Shown piece by piece: positions 16,455-24,686 of a stretch of DNA of 64,000 bases. The notes under the pieces are model-generated. The model was not told the DNA's origin. It did no database searches and was given only the letters and a program-made list of their open reading frames with translations. The stretch is from JACPXH01 sp964409225 (lineage in GTDB: Bacteria; Patescibacteriota; Minisyncoccia; JACPXH01), in contig CAYPCM010000002.1 in NCBI GenBank assembly GCA_964409225.1, positions 1 through 64,000 on the forward strand. Reading direction: 5' to 3'. Position numbers and translations under genes: made by a program. Position 1 is the stretch's first letter. Every line of letters begins with the position of its first letter.

Positions 16455-19118
16455 TTAAGCCGCGCGCACTCGGCCGAAGCATCGCTGCTTGGCGATTTCG
16501 AGGAACACGAGTTCCGCTGCGCTCACGCCGAACACAATGAGCCAATCAAACGGTTGAAGCGCGACCGTCGAAAGCACACGCTGGAACGCCGGCAGATACA
16601 CGGCGAACATGAGGAGTAGAACCCCGAAGAGCCCCGCCGCAACCAGCAGCTTGTTTGAAAATATGTCTTCGCGCACGATGGGCTTGCGGATTGCCCGCAC
16701 AATGAATGCAAGCACGAGCGAATCAATCGCCATGAGCGCAAATACTATAGTGCGCACCCGATCCAAATCCGGAATCTTAAGCCACAAAAGCACAAAAGTT
16801 CCGAGCGCCGCGATTCCAGTGATGAGCGCCATGAAAGCGGCAAATTTCCGAAGCGGCCGGTGAAAAATCGGCTCAGCCGGATCGCGAGGCGGATCAGCCA
16901 TAACTTCGTGTTCCTTGCCCTCAAAAGCGAGGGCAGTGCCGGGAAAGCCGTCTTCAATTACGTTAATCCATAAAATTTGCGCGGGCAGAAGCGGAATCGG
17001 CATGCCCATGGCCATGGTGCCTAAAAACAGAATGAGTTCTGAAAAGTCATCAGCCAGAAGATAGATAATGACTTTGCGAATAGTGCCGAAGGTGGTGCGG
17101 CCTTCTTCGACAGCGTCGGTAATTGTCTTGAAATTGTCGTCAAGTAAAATCATGTCCGCCGACTCTTTGGCCACATCGGTGCCTGAGCCAAGCGCCAGCC
17201 CCACGTCGGCGCGGCGAAGCGCCGGAGCGTCGTTCACTCCGTCGCCGGTCATAGCCACCACTTGCCCCATATTTTGCAGCGTCTCGACTATACGCACTTT
17301 GGTGCGCGGGACCACCCTGGCAAAGACGCTATACGTCTGCAGTGAGTTCTGAAGCGTTTTATCCGACATCTCTTCCACTGCCTCGCCCGTAAGCACGTGT
17401 TCATCGTCGTCCTCGATCAAACCAACTTCTTTAGCCACGGCGAGGGCCGTACCCGGATGATCACCAGTTACCATGACCGGCCGGATGCCCGCGCGTCGGG
17501 CCGTAGCAATCGCGTGCTTGGCCTCAACTCTGATGGGATCTGAAAGTCCGATCAACCCGACAAAAGTGAGCTTTTTTACCAATTCGCTGACCTTTACGTA
17601 AGTCGGGCGCCTATGGTAGCGGCGCGTCGCGCAAGCCACCACCCGAATACCTTGAGACGCAAGCCGCGCGACGTCGGCGCGAAGCGCTGCCCGCTTTTCC
17701 CGCGTGAGCGCTTCGGACGCACCGTCGGCGTGAAGTGTATCCGAGATGGCAATAAGTTGCTCCGGCTCGCCCAGCACCACCAAGAGCCAACCCTTACTGT
17801 CTTTGCGCAAGCTGGCCGCATACCCCCGGCTTGATTCGAACGATAGGTGGACTATTCTAGGATACTGACTTTCCAGTTCGTGCTTGCGAAGCCCGGAGTG
17901 CATCCCGGCCAAGACCAAAGCGCGCTCGGTTGGCCGGCCTCGCACCACCCAGTCCTTAAATGTTTCATCGGGATTTTCGATAAACGCATCGTTTGCGAGC
18001 ACCGCTACTTTAAGGGCCACAATATGCGATTCAACGCCATTGTGATTAAAGTTCTCGTACGGCGGCTTATGCAGAAGTTCACGGGTGTTGGTTAAAATGT
18101 GGCTTACCTGCATTCGTCCTTCCGTAAGCGTGCCGGTTTTGTCGGTACAGATAACGGTAATGGCGCCCAGCGTCTCCGTGGCCGCAAGGTTGCGCACAAG
18201 CCCGCGCACCCGTAAAACGCGGCGCATGCCAAGCGCGAGAACAACGGTCATAAGAGGCAATAGCCCCTCCGGGATGGCAGACACAATGAGCGCCAGCGAC
18301 GCCACAAACAGCTCATCAAACGCCTTGCCGCGTGTGAGCCCCACGCCAAGCAAAACCACAACAAAAGCAACGATCCCCACGCCCAAAGCCATGGACAACC
18401 CGACGAGCCGACGCTGCAGAGGCGTACGCACCCCAACTGTTTCGCCAAGCAGAGCGACGGTGCGGCCAAATTCTGTCGCGGCGCCAACTGCCGTAACTAC
18501 GGCTTCGCCCTCGCCTTCAGCCGCCAAAGTACCGGCCCAGACCATGTTTACCCTGTTAGTTACAGCAGCATCTGCCGGTACCGCGTCTACCGATTTCATA
18601 ACCGGCAGCCATTCGCCGGTGAGAGCTGATTCTTCGGTTTTAAGATTGTCGGCCACGATAAGCCGGGCGTCGGCCGGAATGCGATCGCCCATGCGAATGG
18701 CGATGCGATCGCCCATCACAAGTTCTGCGGCGGGTATTATCCGGTCGTAGCCGCCACGCCGCACCCGCACCACTTCACGCACATAGCGCTTGAGCGCGGC
18801 CGCGGTGGCGCCGGCTTTACGTTCTTGAAAAAAACCAAGGACCGTATTGATGAGAATGACCAAGGCGATAAAGACGGCGTCAAACACATGCCCCAGCCAA
18901 ATAGAAATTCCCACCGCCACAAAAACAATGTAGATAAGCGGGGAATTAAACTGCCGCAGAAAAATTAACAGGGCCGAAGGCGGCCGCGGCAATGGAATCT
19001 CGTTGGACCCAAACTCGCGCCGCCGGCGCTCAACCGCGGCTTTACCAAGGCCTTCAGGCGAGGGCGATAGACGCCTACAAACCTCAACAGCAGTTAACGA
19101 ATGCCATGGTGTCTGCAT
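16455..19118 (-). CDS. P-type cation-transporting ATPase (P2 type)
   Basis: 887 aa from ATG 19118. It has a cation-ATPase N-terminal domain, the actuator loop TGEWLP (TGES-like), M4 with SAIPEGLLPLM (P2A/P2D Ca2+/Na+ type), the phosphorylation motif ICTDKTGTLTEG, the hinge TGDGVNDAPAL and four to six C-terminal helices. Ion specificity cannot be fixed from motifs alone; Ca2+ or Na+/K+ export is most likely. An upstream TG-n-TATGCT extended -10 gives a leader of only a few bases. The longer open frame to 19325 overlaps the murC 3' end and is unlikely to be translated. Confidence 0.9.
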   Translation of the reverse strand: MQTPWHSLTAVEVCRRLSPSPEGLGKAAVERRRREFGSNEIPLPRPPSALLIFLRQFNSPLIYIVFVAVGISIWLGHVFDAVFIALVILINTVLGFFQERKAGATAAALKRYVREVVRVRRGGYDRIIPAAELVMGDRIAIRMGDRIPADARLIVADNLKTEESALTGEWLPVMKSVDAVPADAAVTNRVNMVWAGTLAAEGEGEAVVTAVGAATEFGRTVALLGETVGVRTPLQRRLVGLSMALGVGIVAFVVVLLGVGLTRGKAFDELFVASLALIVSAIPEGLLPLMTVVLALGMRRVLRVRGLVRNLAATETLGAITVICTDKTGTLTEGRMQVSHILTNTRELLHKPPYENFNHNGVESHIVALKVAVLANDAFIENPDETFKDWVVRGRPTERALVLAGMHSGLRKHELESQYPRIVHLSFESSRGYAASLRKDSKGWLLVVLGEPEQLIAISDTLHADGASEALTREKRAALRADVARLASQGIRVVACATRRYHRRPTYVKVSELVKKLTFVGLIGLSDPIRVEAKHAIATARRAGIRPVMVTGDHPGTALAVAKEVGLIEDDDEHVLTGEAVEEMSDKTLQNSLQTYSVFARVVPRTKVRIVETLQNMGQVVAMTGDGVNDAPALRRADVGLALGSGTDVAKESADMILLDDNFKTITDAVEEGRTTFGTIRKVIIYLLADDFSELILFLGTMAMGMPIPLLPAQILWINVIEDGFPGTALAFEGKEHEVMADPPRDPAEPIFHRPLRKFAAFMALITGIAALGTFVLLWLKIPDLDRVRTIVFALMAIDSLVLAFIVRAIRKPIVREDIFSNKLLVAAGLFGVLLLMFAVYLPAFQRVLSTVALQPFDWLIVFGVSAAELVFLEIAKQRCFGRVRAA

Positions 19119-19177
19119 GTGCTTAAAGCATACCAAATTGGCGGACAAAACTTGTCCCCATACGGTCGTGCCTCCCC

Positions 19178-20743
19178 TCAACAGAACCGTGAAGCCAGCG
19201 TGTGAATATCGCCCGCACCCATTATGATCACGACGTCCACCGCCCCAAGCTCGTCGCGAATGAGGCGCTCTGTTTCCGGAAGATCGGCGCCGTACTGCGC
19301 CGGACGTCCGGTGCGCTGGAGACAACTCACAATTTCTCGGCTTGAAATTGCGATGTTTTCTTCCCGGCCCGAAACGTCAAAAATTTCGCTCACAATCACT
19401 TGATCAGCCAACGCTAACGCCTCCACAAAACCGTCCAGGAAATGCTGCGTACGGTTTCGCTGGTGCGGCTGGAACGCCGCGAGAATCCGCCGACCCGGAA
19501 AAAACTCCCGCGCCGCGCGGATTGTTTCGCGCACCGCAGTCGGGTGATGAGCGTAATCAGAAACAATGATTTTACCCAACGCACCAGAAGGCCATCGGCT
19601 CCTGCCGGTGGATGAATGGTTGGTGCGTCGGCCTTCGGTGCGGGGTTCCGCCCCGCCACCGAAGTACGAGGTGCCGCCGACTCCCGTCGGCGGGGCTCCA
19701 CTTCGAGCCGTGTCGAGAAACTTGCCTTGTTCCGCGTCGAAGGGACGCGGGCCGTTCTGCCCACACATAATCTCAAATCGCCGCCAGGTGCCGCGGAAAC
19801 TCGCGACTGCCTTTTGGATTTCCTCAACCCGAACGCCGAGAGCGTGTGCGGCGGCGATAGCCGCCAAGGCATTGAAGGCGTAAATCTCGCCCGGCAAACG
19901 CAACTGAAACTCGTACTCTTCTCGGGCTATCCGCACCCGCAATGACTGCCCGCCGTCATTGACCGCACGAGAAATCAACTGCACATCCACCGCCCCACCA
20001 TCACTATCATATATTGATATATTATAGTGACGGGAGGCGCCGTAAGCGATTTTCTTGGCACGGCTGGTTTGGACGACTTCAACCACCGCTGGGTCATCGC
20101 GGTTATAAACCAAAATGCCTTCCGGCGTTAGTAGCGCGACGTACTCGCGGAAAGCGCTCTTGATGTCGTCGAAATCCTTAAAGTAGTCGAGGTGGTCAAC
20201 TTCGATATTCGTAAGCGCTATCAGCCGCGGCCGGAGGTTGAGGAAATGCCGGCGGTACTCGCAGCCCTCGACGACGACATACTGACCACTTCCAACTCGT
20301 AGATTTGAGCCGTCGAAATTACCGACCCTGCTGCCCACAACCACAGTTGGATTAAGCCCCGACTCAACGAGAATATGGCCGAGCAAAGCAGTGGTTGTTG
20401 TTTTACCATTCGTGCCGGAAACCGCGATGCCGTACCTATTCGCCATCAAAGCGCCAAGTGCCTCGGGATATGACCGCTGCGGAATGCCGCGACGCTCTGC
20501 TTCAGCCCGTTCGGGGTTGTCGGAAGGCACCGCCGGCGAATACACCACGAGTTCGGTTTGAGTCGGTATATTCTCGGTCGCGTGGCCGATCGAGATGGCG
20601 GCACCAAGCCGCTCCAGTTCGGTTGTAATCTCGGACCGCTTCAAGTCCGATCCGCTCACCGCGCACCCACGATGTAAAAACAGCCGCGCCATGGCCGACA
20701 CCCCAATCCCGCCAATGCCGATGAAGTGAGTATGTTGCGTCAC
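19178..20743 (-). CDS. murC: UDP-N-acetylmuramate-L-alanine ligase MurC, with an in-frame insertion
   Basis: 521 aa, longer than the usual 450-480. It contains the N-terminal Rossmann GIGGIGVSAMA, the ATP loop SGTNGKTTTTA, and the C-terminal SDYAHHPTAV. It adds L-Ala to UDP-MurNAc in the cytoplasm, the first peptide step of peptidoglycan synthesis. About 60 residues between RRFEIM and KIIVSDYAHHPT are absent from ordinary MurC and are Gly/Pro/Arg/Ser-rich. They correspond to a palindromic repeat that kept the frame (separate entry). The insertion lies in a loop at the central/C-terminal domain border, so activity may be retained. Confidence 0.92.
   Translation of the reverse strand: MTQHTHFIGIGGIGVSAMARLFLHRGCAVSGSDLKRSEITTELERLGAAISIGHATENIPTQTELVVYSPAVPSDNPERAEAERRGIPQRSYPEALGALMANRYGIAVSGTNGKTTTTALLGHILVESGLNPTVVVGSRVGNFDGSNLRVGSGQYVVVEGCEYRRHFLNLRPRLIALTNIEVDHLDYFKDFDDIKSAFREYVALLTPEGILVYNRDDPAVVEVVQTSRAKKIAYGASRHYNISIYDSDGGAVDVQLISRAVNDGGQSLRVRIAREEYEFQLRLPGEIYAFNALAAIAAAHALGVRVEEIQKAVASFRGTWRRFEIMCGQNGPRPFDAEQGKFLDTARSGAPPTGVGGTSYFGGGAEPRTEGRRTNHSSTGRSRWPSGALGKIIVSDYAHHPTAVRETIRAAREFFPGRRILAAFQPHQRNRTQHFLDGFVEALALADQVIVSEIFDVSGREENIAISSREIVSCLQRTGRPAQYGADLPETERLIRDELGAVDVVIIMGAGDIHTLASRFC
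19581..19765. repeat. Palindromic element inserted in frame in murC
   Basis: This 185-base stretch encodes the extra MurC residues. It holds strong inverted repeats (GGTGCGGGGTTCCGCCCC, GCCGCCGACTCC/GTCGGCGG) and, on the minus strand, TTCTCGACACGGCTCGAAG, similar to the core of the dispersed CTTCTCGAC...GCTCGAAG family in this window. Confidence 0.6.
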
Positions 20744-20755
20744 AAAGAGATCGCT

Positions 20756-20791
20756 TTCCTAATTATATCACGTACGTGATATAATTAGGAA
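20756..20791. promoter_or_regulatory. Perfect 36-bp palindrome, copy 1
   Basis: The arm TTCCTAATTATATCACGT is followed by its exact reverse complement. The same 36 bases recur at 28592-28627. Each arm contains TATAAT-like sequence on both strands, so it could be a dyad operator, a bidirectional promoter or a cruciform. It lies between murC (start 20743) and the exonuclease gene ending at 20855. Confidence 0.7.
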
Positions 20792-20854
20792 TGCCGAGAA
20801 TACAACATGCTCGGTAACACAACCGGAACACGGAGCAAACGCCGGCCCAAAACG

Positions 20855-21562
20855 CTAAAAGCGCAAATAAGTATTCCAGTATTCGAACAGTTCTTTCGTG
20901 GCCATCAAATCCCCGGCGTTGTAGCGCGCGATCGCATCGAACTTCCCATCACGGAAAAGGCGTCCCACGTCGTCTCCGGTTACGCCTTCGGCCTTGGGGC
21001 TCTTGATGCCAAATGCCCGGCACCACAGATGCAAGCTCCCTTTCCGGCGCACTGCGCCGTAGAACGTAAGCTGATCTTGCAGATCAATGTGAGCGGCGCC
21101 GCGCTGACTCGACAAGTACCGATTCGACATAAGGTCAATCGTGGGCCGGATTTTGTGGATCGCCGAGCGGATCCCAAGAAACGGCGCATCAAACGACCGG
21201 CCCGCAAACGAAATAAACTCGCGGTATTCCAATGCCCCCCTCCAAAACGCCGAGAGCATCTCAGCTTCGGTCATGGGCTTAAAACTGAATACCCCCTCCT
21301 CGAAAGGCTTAATTTCTTGCCCAGCCGCATCAAAGTACACCGCGCCCTTGCCGCGGTCGGGATCATAGGCGCCGATCGCGACGATTTGGCCGGTCAATGG
21401 CGAAAACCCGAGGCCGTCTTTCAAGTCCTGCAACAGCCGCTCGTATTCGGTTTCATCGTCTGCCTCGCGCCGAATCCAACGCGTGAGCGCCTCTTGGGTG
21501 GTAGAGTCGAGTTGGTCGAAATCCTCGCCGACGGTTTCGATGTCGAAAATGAGTCGGGACAT
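20855..21562 (-). CDS. Predicted DnaQ-like 3'-5' exonuclease (PolB-exo type)
   Basis: 235 aa. ExoI motif LIFDIETVGED begins at residue 4, ExoII is FAGRSFDAPFL (about 118-128), and ExoIII lies in ARYNAGDLMATKELF near the C terminus (DEDDy order). This matches stand-alone 3'-5' exonucleases of the family-B polymerase proofreading type, acting on DNA or RNA ends. There is no polymerase domain. It lies downstream of a Nudix gene with a 9-base gap, suggesting co-transcription. Confidence 0.85.
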   Translation of the reverse strand: MSRLIFDIETVGEDFDQLDSTTQEALTRWIRREADDETEYERLLQDLKDGLGFSPLTGQIVAIGAYDPDRGKGAVYFDAAGQEIKPFEEGVFSFKPMTEAEMLSAFWRGALEYREFISFAGRSFDAPFLGIRSAIHKIRPTIDLMSNRYLSSQRGAAHIDLQDQLTFYGAVRRKGSLHLWCRAFGIKSPKAEGVTGDDVGRLFRDGKFDAIARYNAGDLMATKELFEYWNTYLRF

Positions 21563-21571
21563 ATTTACGCA

Positions 21572-22069
21572 TCAAACCCTCTGCCACTCGGACTTCTTCC
21601 CTTGTCGTCGCTGCTCGACCAGCACAAGCTCGTCGTAAATGCCGTCGATCAGGTCGTACCGCTTCGCCTCTGCCAAACTCACCCAGACGTACTGGTCGGA
21701 TTCACCCTCCTGTAACGCTACTTCTCCCGAGACATACTCTGCCGTACACGAAATAACCAACGACGGGCTGCCGTCAGAGTGCACCGTGGCGAGACTGGTA
21801 AGATACTCTATGTGCTCGATATCAATTCCCACTTCCTCGTTCACTTCTCTTCGGAGAGTGCGCTCGAGCACGTTGTACCAGTAGTGTTCGGTATCTTTGG
21901 GCAACTCCAAATAATCCTTGGCTTCCAGTTTGCCGCCCGGCACGGTCCACATGCCCGGGAATCGTTTCTTACTCAGCGATCGTCTGATGATCAAATACTT
22001 GCCGCCTTTCACAATAATGGCGGTAATTGCCACTTCATAAAGATACTGACCATTTGGGCTCATAGACAC
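21572..22069 (-). CDS. Nudix hydrolase
   Basis: 165 aa. The Nudix box is present (PGGKLE ... RREVNEEVGI), but the segment between the first Gly/Glu and the REVNEE helix is about 15 residues longer than in the canonical box. Such enzymes cleave nucleoside diphosphates linked to other groups; the substrate is unknown. Upstream of the exonuclease gene in the same direction, so a nucleotide-clean-up role is possible. Confidence 0.85.
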   Translation of the reverse strand: MSMSPNGQYLYEVAITAIIVKGGKYLIIRRSLSKKRFPGMWTVPGGKLEAKDYLELPKDTEHYWYNVLERTLRREVNEEVGIDIEHIEYLTSLATVHSDGSPSLVISCTAEYVSGEVALQEGESDQYVWVSLAEAKRYDLIDGIYDELVLVEQRRQGKKSEWQRV

Positions 22070-22072
22070 TTT

Positions 22073-22195
22073 TTAGCCTTCGGTTCGCTCAGGATTAAGA
22101 AGGGTTAAATCAAAAAGCTCGAACGTCCACGCGACCGCGCCTTGAAATAACTCCTCGTCTTCCCCCTACCACTTCCGCGTGGCACCAGCGTGGCG
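22073..22195 (-). pseudogene. Decayed fragment related to the neighbouring 112-aa protein
   Basis: The minus strand reads RKW-stop-GEDEELFQGAVAWTFE then LFDLTLLNPER-stop. This aligns with the segment LRWKERDTRLFFGAIERALE then LFDLTLDDSRW of the protein at 22805-23143. A TAG sits where the homologue has Lys, and both ends are missing. The match is by eye, over about 30 residues. Confidence 0.55.
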
Positions 22196-22198
22196 TTG

Positions 22199-22780
22199 CT
22201 AGCGCTTCACCGCAACTGCCACAATGTATCCTTTGTGCTGCCCGAGCTTTTTATAGTTCCCAAACACTTCTCGAAGGTTCCGTTTTATAAATTCTTTCAA
22301 CCCAGCAATTGTAACCACAGAAAACGTGCCTCCCGGCTTCAGGTGTGCCTGCGCGTCGAACAGAAGAATGTCGAACAGCTCCCGACCTGTTTTTGCAGGT
22401 AGGTTCGAAACAATAGCATCAAAACGGATCTCCGACACATGGCTCAACCCGTTCGACAAGTATACCTCGCAGTTGCGCAGCCCGTTCAGCTCGGCGTTTT
22501 TTTGCGCGTATTCCACCGCCACAAAATCTTTGTCTACCATGTGTACTACTCCCTGCGGAGCAAGCTTCGCCAGCAGGAGACCTATTGCGCCGTAGCCGCA
22601 GCCGATATCGAGAGCGACACCATCCGGCTGAACCGTCAGGTGCTCAATGAGCAACCGACTGCCATCGTCAACCTGAGTCGGGCTGAACAACCCCCACGTG
22701 CTGTGGAACGTCAAAGACTGCCCACGCAAACGCGCCATAAAAACTATGTCCTTTTTGAGATCTTGGATGTCTTTTTTCAC
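22199..22780 (-). CDS. Class I SAM-dependent methyltransferase, RsmC/RlmG-like
   Basis: 193 aa. The SAM-binding motif ALDIGCGYGAIGLLLA lies at about residues 56-71, the acidic loop MVDKDFVAVEYA follows, and FDAIVSNLPA lies at about 120-129 in the position of the NPPF motif of N-methyltransferases. The upstream GLFSPTQVDDGSRLL segment is typical of the rRNA m2G (RsmC) group. The N-terminal duplicated domain of E. coli RsmC is absent. The target is inferred, not shown. Confidence 0.8.
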   Translation of the reverse strand: MKKDIQDLKKDIVFMARLRGQSLTFHSTWGLFSPTQVDDGSRLLIEHLTVQPDGVALDIGCGYGAIGLLLAKLAPQGVVHMVDKDFVAVEYAQKNAELNGLRNCEVYLSNGLSHVSEIRFDAIVSNLPAKTGRELFDILLFDAQAHLKPGGTFSVVTIAGLKEFIKRNLREVFGNYKKLGQHKGYIVAVAVKR

Positions 22781-22804
22781 GGAAACACCTACCGATCATT
22801 ATAC

Positions 22805-23143
22805 TTACATTCGCAACCGGGCAGCATAGGCAAATTGGTCAAAATAGCGCACCAAATCTTCCAAGGAACTTTTATACTCCTTGCCCCCGGAAACTGCGTC
22901 CAGAAACACCTCTCTTGCTCTGGCGATTTCCCGTCGCCGTCCTTTCCAGCGCGAATCATCCAAGGTTAAATCAAAAAGTTCAAGCGCTCGCTCAATAGCA
23001 CCAAAAAACAACCTAGTATCTCTTTCTTTCCAGCGTAAGGCCCGCGAAACTTCGCTGCCAATATTCCCCAGCTGTTCCAGCAAAGAAAGCTGATACCAGC
23101 GCCCCGAGGCAAAAGTTTGGTGTTGGAAGACGGCCATGCTCAA
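22805..23143 (-). CDS. Conserved small helical protein of CPR/archaeal type
   Basis: 112 aa. The core (SLLEQLGNIGSEVSRALRWK ... ALELFDLTLDDSRWKGR ... EDLVRYFDQFA) is a pattern I know from small hypothetical proteins in Patescibacteria and archaea. It is all-helical, with no signal or metal motif. Function is unknown. It overlaps the start region of the DUF5674 gene by four bases. A broken relative is at 22073-22195. Confidence 0.7.
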   Translation of the reverse strand: MSMAVFQHQTFASGRWYQLSLLEQLGNIGSEVSRALRWKERDTRLFFGAIERALELFDLTLDDSRWKGRRREIARAREVFLDAVSGGKEYKSSLEDLVRYFDQFAYAARLRM

Positions 23144-23490
23144 TCAACAATCAACGCGTTAACAATTTCCTTAATTTTTCCCTGCACCGCTTTATTTTCC
23201 ACGCCGCGGGAACGATTCCCAAAAGCCGGTTTGATATTAATCATCGAATCAAACTCGATCCAGTCCTCACCCGATTTTCCGGGATACAGATTAATACCCC
23301 ACGTATGTTCGCGCTTCGAACCCTCCTTTTCCATTAACCACGTTTCTTCGTCTGCGTGAAGTTCGCCGCCAACAGCCATAATGCGCTGCTCAACGTCAAC
23401 TACCGCTTTCACCATGTCGCCAAATCCCTCCGCTGCGATTTCGGAAAGCGTCTGGCGCTTGATTGAGATTTTTACAATCCTAATATCCAT
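23140..23490 (-). CDS. DUF5674 family protein
   Basis: 116 aa. The segments FGDMVKAVVDVEQRIMAVGG, ELHADEE, WGINLYP and WIEFDSMINIKP are characteristic of DUF5674. The family is frequent in Patescibacteria and of unknown function. It probably shares a transcript with the overlapping 112-aa gene. Confidence 0.8.
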   Translation of the reverse strand: MDIRIVKISIKRQTLSEIAAEGFGDMVKAVVDVEQRIMAVGGELHADEETWLMEKEGSKREHTWGINLYPGKSGEDWIEFDSMINIKPAFGNRSRGVENKAVQGKIKEIVNALIVD

Positions 23491-23562
23491 ACGCGCAGAT
23501 TATATCACGCCGCAACTGCGCCCCATGGTACCTTATACTCTTATTACCGCACATGCAGAATC

Positions 23563-23910
23563 TCATTTTAATTCCATAACGATAAGCCCGTATTTTCTCA
23601 GTTTTTGCCGGTAGCCAGGAAAGCTATAATACATTCTTTCTAATTCAGCGGCCGTACTGCATCGAGGATGTATATCTCTGGGATCGTACTTCTTTAACAT
23701 GGCCCCGACCGAACGAAACTTCTTTACGTCATGAATGTCCTTTCGAAACTTTGATTTACCGCAGACCAAGAGCACGGTATCGCCTTTGGCAACTCGTTGA
23801 TACTTCGTGCTCCCTGCGCGAGTTTCTAATTTTTTCTTACCGCTTTTTATCGCGTTGAATATGCCGCGATTAACAGCTCGAAATCTCAATATATGCTCTC
23901 TACGCCCCAT
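23563..23910 (-). CDS. ASCH-domain protein
   Basis: 115 aa. The N-terminal pattern (FNAIKSGKKKLETRAGS, then KGDTVLLVCG) matches the ASCH fold, a beta-barrel related to PUA that binds RNA or nucleotides. Later residues contain KKFRSVGAMLKK. It lies upstream of TA genes but is separate from them. Some ASCH proteins are RNases or nucleoside deaminase-like; no such activity can be read here. Confidence 0.7.
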   Translation of the reverse strand: MGRREHILRFRAVNRGIFNAIKSGKKKLETRAGSTKYQRVAKGDTVLLVCGKSKFRKDIHDVKKFRSVGAMLKKYDPRDIHPRCSTAAELERMYYSFPGYRQKLRKYGLIVMELK

Positions 23911-23970
23911 GACGCTTCTGTTACTTCTTCCACGGAACAGTTGCCGCTACGAAGACGGTGATTATTCAGC

Positions 23971-24219
23971 TCAATATGCCCTACTGCGATGTTTTATCCG
24001 ATAAATTTTTACCTCCTTGCTTTTGTCGTCAACCTCATACATTACACGCCAATCACCTATCCGAATGCGCCAAGCACTCTTCGAGCCTTCCAGTTTTTTG
24101 GCATTCGTTCTTGGACTATTTTCTAAGTTCAAAAGATGCGTAATGACACGATTACGCATCTTGGGCACAAGTTTATTGAGATCGCGTTCGGCTCTACGTT
24201 CAATGAAAACTTTATACAC
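23971..24219 (-). CDS. RelE/ParE-family toxin
   Basis: 82 aa. The profile VFIERRAERDLNKL ... KLEGSKSAWRIRIGDWRVMY ... IYRIKHRSRAY fits RelE-type toxins, which cleave mRNA on the ribosome, with a basic C-terminal His/Arg cluster as in active RelE. It starts inside the end of the antitoxin gene (8-base overlap), the standard arrangement for coupled translation. Confidence 0.87.
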   Translation of the reverse strand: MYKVFIERRAERDLNKLVPKMRNRVITHLLNLENSPRTNAKKLEGSKSAWRIRIGDWRVMYEVDDKSKEVKIYRIKHRSRAY

Positions 24220-24406
24220 GTTCTCGGAGATACGCTTTCAGCTCCCGAAAGAAAGTTTTGCCCTTCTTTATCCGTTGCAGTTCTGCGAAATCCTCTTTTT
24301 CTTCCGCAGCTTCTAGCAGGCGCTCGTACTCTTTAATATCCAAGACCACGGCTTGAGGTTTGCCGTTGCGCAACACCACTTGTGGTCGTGAAGTGATTAC
24401 AGACAT
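24212..24406 (-). CDS. Phd/YefM-family antitoxin
   Basis: 64 aa. The N terminus (VITSRPQVVLRNGKPQAVVL) is the Phd/YefM DNA-binding fold, and the acidic helical tail (LLEAAEEKEDFAEL) wraps the toxin. It pairs with the RelE-type gene downstream. Operator sequences should lie just before 24406; a short inverted CGTC repeat is the only candidate I see. Confidence 0.85.
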   Translation of the reverse strand: MSVITSRPQVVLRNGKPQAVVLDIKEYERLLEAAEEKEDFAELQRIKKGKTFFRELKAYLRERV

Positions 24407-24430
24407 ACGTCTTCAATATACCCCTTTGTC

Positions 24431-24643
24431 TTAAATCTCCGCGAGCGGGACACCCTTTCCCCGAGCGCGCAACGCCGCAAGAACATCGTCTCGCGTGAGA
24501 CGGTATTCCCCCATCACCTCCTCAACAGTCATACCCCCAGCAATCCCTCCAACAACCTCCACCGGTACGCGTGTACCGGTTATCACGGGTTTGCCAAACT
24601 GCACTTCAGGGTCGGCGGTGATACGCGGGAAAATTTCTTTCAT
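24431..24643 (-). CDS. DUF433 protein (antitoxin-like)
   Basis: 70 aa from ATG 24643, chosen over an upstream ATG because GGGAGG lies 4 bases before it. The sequence ITADPEVQFGKPVITGTRVP followed by TVEEVMGEY is the classic DUF433 winged-helix motif. Such proteins are often antitoxins of VapC/DUF5615 pairs, but no partner toxin gene is adjacent here. Confidence 0.85.
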   Translation of the reverse strand: MKEIFPRITADPEVQFGKPVITGTRVPVEVVGGIAGGMTVEEVMGEYRLTRDDVLAALRARGKGVPLAEI

Positions 24644-24686
24644 ATCCTCCCAGTGTAGGATGGGACACATGCGCTGTCAAACCGAA

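Noticed and set aside
19119..19325. Longer N terminus of the P-type ATPase
   Set aside because: Overlaps murC coding sequence and is not ATPase-like.
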